A stretch of DNA of 64,000 nt from positions 434,001-498,000 of the forward strand of contig NZ_JACIFA010000001.1 of NCBI RefSeq assembly GCF_014197135.1, written 5' to 3'. Both the position numbers and the translations under genes were made by a program. This DNA comes from Sphingomonas zeae (GTDB lineage Bacteria > Pseudomonadota > Alphaproteobacteria > Sphingomonadales > Sphingomonadaceae). Of the stretch, positions 58,889 to 64,000 are shown piece by piece (the first letter of the stretch is position 1; each line of letters starts with the position of its first letter). The notes below the pieces were generated by a model that saw nothing but the letters and a program-made list of their open reading frames with translations, did not search any database and was not told the DNA's origin.

Positions 58889-59164
58889 TCAGCGCAGAAG
58901 GCCGCCGTTGGCCGACGCGGGCTGACGTTTGGCGGGCAGTACCGTGCCGCTGCGCGGATCCGAGGTCGAGGTGACGAGACCCCGATCCGCCCAGGCTTGA
59001 AGGTCATCGACGGAATAGACGACGCGTCCGCCGAGCTTTCGATAGGTCGGACCGGTTCCGTAGGTGCGGTGCTTCTCGAGCGTGCGTTCAGAAAGGCCGA
59101 GGAAGCGCGCCGCCTCCTGCGTTCTCAGGTAGCGTGTCGGTAGATTGGCGGCTGTCTCGGCCAT
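58889..59164 (-). CDS. Helix-turn-helix (excisionase-type) regulator upstream of repA
   Basis: Predicted 91-residue protein with a MerR/HTH_17-type domain: RYLRTQEAARFLGLSERTLEKHR followed by PTYRKLGGRVVYSVDDLQAWADRG. Such genes head the repA-parA-tra operon in Tn4371-like elements, where they are thought to be regulators or excision factors. Start at 59164. Confidence 0.88.
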   Translation of the reverse strand: MAETAANLPTRYLRTQEAARFLGLSERTLEKHRTYGTGPTYRKLGGRVVYSVDDLQAWADRGLVTSTSDPRSGTVLPAKRQPASANGGLLR

Positions 59165-59291
59165 GATCGCACCTCCGTGGTCTCGCGGGCGGCCGCTGCG
59201 AACGAGCGGCGCATTGCGAGCACGGTGGCGCGAGGACGGCGCCTCGGACGATGTCGAAGTAAGGATTCTAAATTCGACACCTTGCGCGGCG

Positions 59292-60057
59292 TCAGCGATC
59301 CCGGCGTGGTCGCCGGAGCAGCGCGAGATAGCCGCCGCGTACGAGCTTCATCCCGTCGCGGGCCATGCGGATTGTGGTTTCGCGGATCGCGCTACCGACC
59401 CACGTCGCCGCATCCTGGTCATGCTGTGGGAAGATTTGGTCGGCGATCGCGCGGTAGGTGGCGCCGGTGGCGCGCGCGTCGACGACGCGCAGCATCTGCT
59501 GCGCGCGACGCCGCCGCTGCGGCGTGATACGCGGATCAGGCGCGACCGTCTTGCCGGTGAGGGCTGCCCAGAATCGGCCGAGCGCCGTCAAGCGATCGGG
59601 CGTCAGTTCGTCGAGCGTGATGAGCGCGGCGAGCGGCTTCCCATCGCCAATCGCGGCCAGGTCGACGCTGTAGCGCTCACCGCCCAGGCGGAGCTGCGAT
59701 GGGACCGCTTCGTGCGCGAAACTGGCGTGCGCCCGGATTTCCTCAACAGTGAGCGGTTCGCCGGATCTCGGTGTCGGGCCGCTGCGGAAGAGAATCACGG
59801 CCGGATCTATCTGGGCCGACCAGGAGACCGGTTGGGAAGTGGCGGGGATTTCGGGGTCGGCGGCGAAATCGCAACCCCCAACGAGAAGCGAAATTCGTCG
59901 CCGCTTCCCAGGTCATATGACCGGCTGACAGTAATTCATGATAGCCAGCGCGGTACTCGGGATTTCGACGGAGGAACTCCCAAGCGAGCTCCTCCGCATT
60001 CAACTGATCGATATAGGTATAGGCGGATTCAGACCGCCAGCTTTCTTCGTCGGGCAT
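59292..60057 (-). pseudogene. DUF6499-DUF2285 regulator gene with a frameshift
   Basis: The first part (60057 leftwards; ESWRSESAYTYIDQLNAEELAWEFLRRNPEYRAGYHE) is a DUF6499-type domain. At about 59865-59872, after RWGLRF, the sense switches to the next frame, where AADPEIPATSQPVSW joins smoothly to VILFRSGPTPRSGEPL and the DUF2285 domain (ITPQRRRRAQQMLRVVDAR, YRAIADQIF) ending at 59292. Homologues are usually one protein of about 240 residues, so one extra base appears to split it. Possible separate starts exist (ATG at 59798), so two proteins may be made. Confidence 0.65.
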
Positions 60058-60177
60058 TTCCTACCGCCTTCCCGCCTTATCTTTGACGCGAGCGTTGCGG
60101 ACGGTACGATTCCAAGTTGAGAGGCGGTGGGGAAGAACGGACTGGGATCAGCGTGATGCATGATCCGCATCACGGGG

Positions 60178-60447
60178 CTAGTGGAGCTGAGGTCTCAGGA
60201 GCTGTTCGAAGCCGTTCTCAGTCATCCAGCGCGCTCTCGCCAAGTGGGTGGAATAGACGAGCGACGCCCGCTCCGGATCGTCTTCGGCACTGAGACCGAA
60301 CAGCACTTCCACCACGTCCTGCCAAGGCGCTCCCTGGGTTTCGGCGTCGAGCAGGCGGAGATATACGGTTGCGTGAGCCTTGTCGTAGGCCGTCAGCTCG
60401 GCGTCACCGGGTGGCTGATCGAGAAAATTGTGCTTGGTCACCTTCAT
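60178..60447 (-). CDS. Small DUF2285-like conserved ICE protein
   Basis: Predicted 89-residue protein starting MKVTKHNFLDQPPGD. The stretch DAELTAYDKAHATVYLRLLDAETQGAPWQDV followed by DDPERASLVYSTHLARARWMTE is common in short proteins found in this region of Tn4371-like elements and annotated as DUF2285 or DNA-binding. Function unknown. It precedes the DUF6499-DUF2285 pseudogene on the same strand. Confidence 0.75.
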   Translation of the reverse strand: MKVTKHNFLDQPPGDAELTAYDKAHATVYLRLLDAETQGAPWQDVVEVLFGLSAEDDPERASLVYSTHLARARWMTENGFEQLLRPQLH

Positions 60448-60562
60448 CCCCCGGGGCACAGGTTCTATCCATTCTGGAGGAGATTGTTAACGCTGATTTG
60501 ACCATAGCCCAGCGGCCCGGCGACTCCAGCAAGACCGAGCGCCCTGACAGTGCCGCGAGCTG

Positions 60563-60805
60563 TCAGCTCTCCGTCTTCGCATGAACCAGCATCACTCCCA
60601 TGCCCTGGTCGGAACTCAGGAAAACGATGCCGGCTCGTTCGAAGGCTCGTCTGACCTCGTCGCGCGTGCTCTCGTAGACCTCGAGACCGCTCGGCGATTC
60701 GAGGCGCTTCAGCGCGGTCAGTGATACTCGGGCCCTGTCAGCGAGCGTCTCCTGTGTCCAACCCAGCAACGCGCGTGCGGCCCGCGATTGTCGGGCGGTG
60801 ATCAT
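60563..60805 (-). CDS. XRE-family helix-turn-helix regulator
   Basis: Predicted 80-residue repressor-type protein: QSRAARALLGWTQETLADRARVSLTALKRLESPSG is a lambda-repressor-like helix-turn-helix. The remainder (DEVRRAFERAGIVFLSSDQGMGV) is typical of single-domain XRE regulators of ICEs. It probably regulates excision or the downstream genes. Confidence 0.88.
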   Translation of the reverse strand: MITARQSRAARALLGWTQETLADRARVSLTALKRLESPSGLEVYESTRDEVRRAFERAGIVFLSSDQGMGVMLVHAKTES

Positions 60806-60954
60806 GCATGATCACCTCCCACTCGGACCTACGCGCACGCCAGAACTACGACTATAATAGTCGCTCCTTCTTCGCCTGGCCACCCATTTGCCGTTCTGCG
60901 GGTGCGCGTTCGGCGAATTCGCCGCCGACTGATTCGGTCGCCTTGGACGTCAAA

Positions 60955-60978
60955 GGCCCCGGCCTTTCGGCCGGGGCC
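60955..60978 (-). terminator. Terminator of DUF736 copy 2
   Basis: Perfect 10-base-pair stem GGCCCCGGCC / GGCCGGGGCC with a four-base loop (GAAA in the transcript), followed on the minus strand by TTTG. It begins 14 bases after the DUF736 stop. Confidence 0.75.
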
Positions 60979-60991
60979 TTGCGCGGGGGCC

Positions 60992-61318
60992 TTAGTCGCC
61001 GCGCCGCCCGTTGGGGCGGGACCAGATCAGCGAGAAGGTATCGCCGTCCTCGTCGTCGAAGAGGTTGGCGTAGATCGGAGCGGTGAAGCTCGGGTCGTCG
61101 AGCTTGAGGCCCAGATAGTCGCGACCCTCGTTGGAGCGCTTGGACCAGGCGGCGCCGATCTCGGCGCGGCCGACCAGAACCCGGTGGCTGGGGGCGTTCT
61201 CGCCGGTGGCGCGGGTGTCGGGAACAATGCGCACGCCCTTGGCCTGGACGCTGAGGGTGACGATTTCGCCGGTGAACTCGTTCGAGCCGGTCTTCTTGAA
61301 GGTTCCGATGGTCGCCAT
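60992..61318 (-). CDS. DUF736 protein (copy 2)
   Basis: Predicted 108-residue protein starting MATIGTFKKTGSNEFTGEI at 61318, with the DUF736 pattern HRVLVGRAEIGAAWSKRSNEG and LKLDDPSFTAPIYANLF. It is only moderately similar to the copy at 55441-55788, so the pair looks like old paralogues. It has its own promoter region and terminator and is therefore probably well expressed. Confidence 0.9.
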   Translation of the reverse strand: MATIGTFKKTGSNEFTGEIVTLSVQAKGVRIVPDTRATGENAPSHRVLVGRAEIGAAWSKRSNEGRDYLGLKLDDPSFTAPIYANLFDDEDGDTFSLIWSRPNGRRGD

Positions 61319-61714
61319 TGTAAGTCTCCGTTTTCCGTATTCGAGCCCGCACCATTGCGGCCTCGATGGCGATCGACGGGTCGGAGGCGATCGACGGCGC
61401 ACCCCGCAGGGGCTGGACAGCAAAGGAGGGCTTTCTTGCCTCGCGAGGAATGACGGCGCAGCCGGCAGGGGAAGAAAGTTTGACGCCGCTGTTGCGCCAT
61501 AGGCGATCGAGGCTTTAGCCGCCCTTCGGCCAGATCAGGCCATTGAAGAGGCCGTTTGGAGCGGTCGAGGCACGGGTCAGATAACGGAGATGATGGCGGC
61601 CACCCTGGATCGGCAATCCGGCGCGGACAAAGGACTTGCCGGCCTTCGCTCCCTCGTCCAGGCTGCTTGCTGCATCCTCGGCTTAGACGCCACCGCAGAG
61701 AGCGCCGCGCCCGA
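61319..61714. other. Region with a broken gene remnant upstream of DUF736
   Basis: 396 bases without an intact gene. The right part contains the start-less remnant at 61515-61682; the left part should hold the DUF736 promoter. Confidence 0.4.
61515..61682 (-). pseudogene. C-terminal gene remnant without a start codon
   Basis: Read leftwards, 55 codons of protein-like sequence (AEDAASSLDEGAKAGKSFV ... GGRHHLRYLTRAS ... NGLFNGLIWPKGG) end at a TAA at 61515-61517. The frame is closed by a TAA at 61683-61685 and contains no ATG or GTG, so this is the tail of a disrupted gene. The parent family is not recognised. Confidence 0.4.
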
Positions 61715-61822
61715 TCATAGGTCTGCCCCGAGACCGTGCAGCCGCCGGTAGCGCTCCAGCCCCGGTCGTGACCCCGGCCCAGCGTCGAACCGCGCGGCAC
61801 GCTCCACCGCATCCGCCCTCAT
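61715..61822 (-). CDS. Very short hypothetical reading frame
   Basis: ATG at 61822 opens 35 codons (MRADAVERAARFDAGPGS ... LERYRRLHGLGADL) ending at 61715. The amino-acid pattern, RFDAGPG-x5-LERYRRLHG, looks protein-like, but there is no good ribosome site, so it may instead be the tail of a longer disrupted gene. Low confidence. Confidence 0.25.
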   Translation of the reverse strand: MRADAVERAARFDAGPGSRPGLERYRRLHGLGADL

Positions 61823-61878
61823 ACGATGTGGATGTCTCGTGCGAACCGCTTTCCGGTCCGCCGCATGAGGCTGAGCGA

Positions 61879-62322
61879 TCAGGCCTGTGCGAGGCTCTGG
61901 CCGGACGGGGCTGGCGCCGTCGCCATCCCCGCGACCCGCACCAAGGCGGTGACGCCGACCGCAATTGCGCCGATGACGGAGAAGGTGATCTGCCACGCGT
62001 CGGACGGCATGAGATGCTTGACGATGCCGTGCGTTGCGTGGAACCCGGCGATCGCCGCCGGGGCGACGAAGGCGATGGCCACGATCAGCTTCAGCCATAG
62101 GGGCCGCACGAACAGGATCGCGAGCTGGCCGACCGCGAGCGTGACGGCAGCCGCGACGAGGCCGGCGAGAATGGCGCCTGGCAGGCCGGCGCCGGTCCCG
62201 TGGGCCCAAGCGCCCACGGTCGCGCCAACGAAGGCCGGAAGGGCGAAGACGGCCAGGGTGAACAGCAGCCAGCACAGCACGCCGATGGCGGCGAGTGAGG
62301 CGAGGATTGCGAGAATGATCAT
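61879..62322 (-). CDS. Hypothetical integral membrane protein
   Basis: Predicted 147-residue protein starting MIILAILASLAAIGVLCWLLF at 62322 behind GGAGG (8-base spacing). It has four to five hydrophobic segments (about 2-25, 45-66, 68-78, 80-100 and 115-135). Small membrane proteins of this composition recur in the accessory regions of alphaproteobacterial ICEs. No function known. Confidence 0.7.
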   Translation of the reverse strand: MIILAILASLAAIGVLCWLLFTLAVFALPAFVGATVGAWAHGTGAGLPGAILAGLVAAAVTLAVGQLAILFVRPLWLKLIVAIAFVAPAAIAGFHATHGIVKHLMPSDAWQITFSVIGAIAVGVTALVRVAGMATAPAPSGQSLAQA

Positions 62323-62463
62323 GGTGGTGGCCTCCATGACGATAGGTCTGACGGTCGCGCCTGCCACCACCACCACGGCGCACCCGGACTATAGCGGAAT
62401 ATGGCCCCAGCCGGGAGCGGAAATCGCAAGCGACTCCCGCTCGGCGCGGCCTGCTGCGCCCGG

Positions 62464-62631
62464 TCAGGGGGCGAAGGGGTCGATTTCATGAACGATCTCC
62501 GAGGCGTCGCCGTCGTATTCGCTGGCGGGCATGACCGAGAGCGTCCCGTCGCCGGCCTGGAAGATGACGATGGCCGCCATCAGGGTGGTGGCGAGGCTGA
62601 AAGCGTAGGCGTGAGCGTCGTTGAGGGACAT
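62464..62631 (-). CDS. Small hypothetical protein
   Basis: Predicted 55-residue protein (MSLNDAHAYAFSLATTLMAA ... EYDGDASEIVHEIDPFAP) with a good AGGAG ribosome site upstream of 62631. A hydrophobic middle and an acidic C-terminus are visible. No family is recognised. It may be co-expressed with the membrane protein downstream. Confidence 0.55.
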   Translation of the reverse strand: MSLNDAHAYAFSLATTLMAAIVIFQAGDGTLSVMPASEYDGDASEIVHEIDPFAP

Positions 62632-62944
62632 TTGCTGGGCTCCTGCTGGAGCGGGGGACCATCCCCCGCCGACAGGCGCCCGACGTGTCCGGCCGTGGAC
62701 TGCAATCACCGCGCAGGCGCAGCCGCAGCGGCGGCATGCTCGCATAGCCGACCCTTTACGGGTTGATGGCGACAAGTCCGCGGTCGGACCAAGGATCAGC
62801 GCTGACAGGCGGAGGTGGTTCTCGCGTCAGGAACCCACATCACTCGCCTCGATGCTCTGCTCTGCTTTGCCTGCACCATGTCCCACTCGGCGCGGCTATT
62901 GGCTATGCTGCTGGCGGCAGGCTTGGAGTCGCGAGGAACGAACA
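62632..62944. other. Gene-free divergent spacer
   Basis: 313 bases between two small divergent genes. It should contain their promoters; I see no gene, repeat or clear promoter box. Confidence 0.35.
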
Positions 62945-63154
62945 ATGGCGGAGTTCACAGGCAGAGACCTGCATCTCGTGAAGAAGGCCCTCGCGATCGC
63001 CGTGCTGGCCATCGAACGTCAGCCGGGTCCATTTCAGTCGGCCTCCGACCAGGCGGACATGAAGGTGCTGCTCGATGCGCTGATCGAGAACGACACCGAG
63101 CTCGCGCACTATGCGCGATCCGCCCGGATCGCCGTGACGGGCGAGCCGGATTGA
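62945..63154 (+). CDS. Small hypothetical protein
   Basis: Predicted 69-residue helical protein (MAEFTGRDLHLVKKALAIAVLAIERQ ... MKVLLDALIENDTELAHYAR) with a GAGGAA ribosome site before 62945. It is the only rightward gene in this end of the element. No function is recognised. Confidence 0.6.
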   Translation: MAEFTGRDLHLVKKALAIAVLAIERQPGPFQSASDQADMKVLLDALIENDTELAHYARSARIAVTGEPD

Positions 63155-63227
63155 AAAGCGCGTTTGCGGAAATACGCCGATACGCATCTGCGTAATGGCG
63201 ACAGTGAGAGAAAAGCGAAGGCGGCGC

Positions 63228-64000
63228 TCACGCGCCGCCGAACTTCCAGACCGGGATGCCGAGCTTCTTGGCCTTGTCGGCAAGGTTGTCGTGGATGCCC
63301 GTTCCCGGGAAATGCATCACGCCCTTTGGCACGATCTCCAGCATCTGGTCGTTGCGCTTGAACGGCGCCGCGCGACCGTGCTTCGTCCAGTCGGGCGCGA
63401 AGCCGATCTGCGGCACGTTGCGGTTCTTGGCCCACAGCGACGCAATCTTGTCGGCGCCCTTCGGCGACTTGCCATGGACCAGCACCATGTCCGGATGCTT
63501 CTCATGCACCTGGTCGAGCTTGGCCCAGATCAGCCGGTGATCGTTGAAATCGAGACCGCCGGTCACGACGATCTTCGGGCCGGGGGGTAGCAGCACCTCC
63601 TGATCGGCGCGCTTCTTCGCCATGAGGAAGTCGCGGCTGTCGATCATCGCCGAGGTGAGATTGCGGTGGTTGACCTTCGACCCGCTGCGCGGCAGCCATG
63701 CCTTGCCGACCTGGCGTTCGTAATGCTCGGCCGCCTGGTCGCGCATCAGCTCGAAGGCGTTCTGGCGTTCGATGAGCGTCTTGCCCTCGGCGATCAGGCG
63801 CTCCAGCTCGACCGACTTCACTTCGCTGCCGTCCTGTTCCCGCTGCGCGCGCTTCTGCGCCTGCTCGTTGTCGTCGAGCTCGCGTGCGACCCGCTCGGTA
63901 GCGCGGTGGAAGAGGTTCACGGTCGACCAGAGGAGATCGTCGAGGTCGGGTTCGAGGCGCGTGTCTTCCAGCGTGACGATCAGCGCGTCGAAGATGTCGG
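63228..64000 (-). CDS. DUF2493 protein (5' end beyond the window)
   Basis: The last 257 codons of a leftward gene. The C-terminal third is DUF2493 (KIVVTGGLDFNDHRLIWAKLD, DMVLVHGKSPKGADKIASLWA, QIGFAPDWTKHGRAAPFKRND and a final FGGA), a SLOG-superfamily Rossmann fold predicted to bind nucleotide-like ligands. The middle is a charged coiled coil (ELDDNEQAQKRAQREQDG) and the upstream part reaches the window edge. DUF2493 proteins are standard Tn4371-like ICE accessory genes of unknown role. An internal ATG at 63920 is not the start because the frame continues with conserved-looking sequence (LIVTLEDTRLEPDLDDLL). Confidence 0.85.
   Translation of the reverse strand, partial: DIFDALIVTLEDTRLEPDLDDLLWSTVNLFHRATERVARELDDNEQAQKRAQREQDGSEVKSVELERLIAEGKTLIERQNAFELMRDQAAEHYERQVGKAWLPRSGSKVNHRNLTSAMIDSRDFLMAKKRADQEVLLPPGPKIVVTGGLDFNDHRLIWAKLDQVHEKHPDMVLVHGKSPKGADKIASLWAKNRNVPQIGFAPDWTKHGRAAPFKRNDQMLEIVPKGVMHFPGTGIHDNLADKAKKLGIPVWKFGGA

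Larger units (their letters stand above)
22324..64000. mobile_element. Tn4371-like integrative and conjugative element, left end and most of the body
   Basis: From the guaA stop to the right edge the genes form an ICE: tyrosine integrase and AlpA-like gene at the left end, metabolic and efflux cargo, then LysR-DUF2274-trbIGFLKJEDCB-RHH-traG-relaxase-transglycosylase-DUF736-traF-DUF2840-parA-repA in the order typical of Tn4371-type elements of Proteobacteria. Small accessory genes and a DUF2493 gene follow, and no right end is seen. GC content and coding style in the cargo (22.3-39 kb) are visibly lower and more mixed than in the conjugation module, suggesting that the cargo has a separate origin. 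Confidence 0.85.

Noticed and set aside
62815..63195. 126-codon plus-strand frame overlapping the 69-residue gene
   Set aside because: Out of frame with the better supported gene at 62945-63154, which has a good ribosome site and helical protein-like composition.

Overview
The window looks like chromosomal DNA of a sphingomonad-type alphaproteobacterium (Sphingomonas or a close relative). It is GC-rich, ATP synthase is arranged atpH-A-G-D-C without the F0 genes, the core proteins are alphaproteobacterial in character, and the intergenic spaces carry abundant GC-rich palindromic repeats. It splits cleanly at about 22.3 kb into conserved chromosome on the left and a large integrated element on the right that runs off the right edge.

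Chromosomal part (1-22323): the 5' end of a CpaF-type pilus ATPase; a membrane-anchored trypsin-like protease; an HExxH/TPR protein; an Ada-type regulator lacking its O6-methyltransferase half; the atpHAGDC operon with two extra small genes (a lipoprotein between atpG and atpD, a four-cysteine mini-protein between atpD and atpC); priA; a GAF/PAS/GGDEF protein; an OmpR-type response regulator/histidine kinase pair; a small membrane protein; the rpsM-rpsK-rpoA-rplQ ribosomal/RNA polymerase cluster; a frameshifted lipoprotein gene; and guaA. Related palindromic repeat modules sit at about 6.8, 10.5, 16.7 and 20.0 kb.

Element (about 22324 to beyond 64000): an integrative and conjugative element with a Tn4371-like gene order, entered at the 3' end of guaA. 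A P4-type tyrosine integrase and a convergent AlpA-like gene sit at the left end, next to four copies of a 10-base motif. Cargo (24.5-39.3 kb) is (i) a phasin gene divergent from an acetoacetate decarboxylase / FAD-reductase-patatin fusion / 3-hydroxybutyrate dehydrogenase operon, with a TetR gene whose own operator matches a large palindrome in front of the operon; (ii) a dense set of TetR-type regulators, including a translationally coupled three-gene operon with unusual fused domains; and (iii) an EmrAB/TolC-type efflux operon with shared GGTAA-N6-TTACC operators. A LysR gene then precedes the conjugation module, which is read leftwards from about 59 kb to 40 kb: helix-turn-helix gene, repA, iteron-like repeats, parA, an RHH-like gene, DUF2840, traF, DUF736, lytic transglycosylase, an oriT-like region with an IncP-type nick motif, a DUF3363 relaxase, traG (VirD4), an RHH regulator, trbBCDEJ-trbK-trbLFGI and DUF2274. 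The last 5 kb carry small accessory genes (a frameshifted DUF6499/DUF2285 regulator, an XRE regulator, a second DUF736, small membrane and hypothetical proteins) and a DUF2493 gene cut by the window edge.

The logic of the element: int/AlpA for excision and integration, repA/iterons/parA for maintenance when circular, relaxase + oriT + TraG to process and deliver DNA, Trb for the pilus and channel, and a cargo that would link intracellular ester / ketone-body metabolism and drug or solvent export to small-molecule-sensing repressors. The two most unusual items are the FAD-reductase-patatin fusion operon with its paired operators, and the coupled regulator operon with a phage-type domain fused to a TetR ligand-binding domain.
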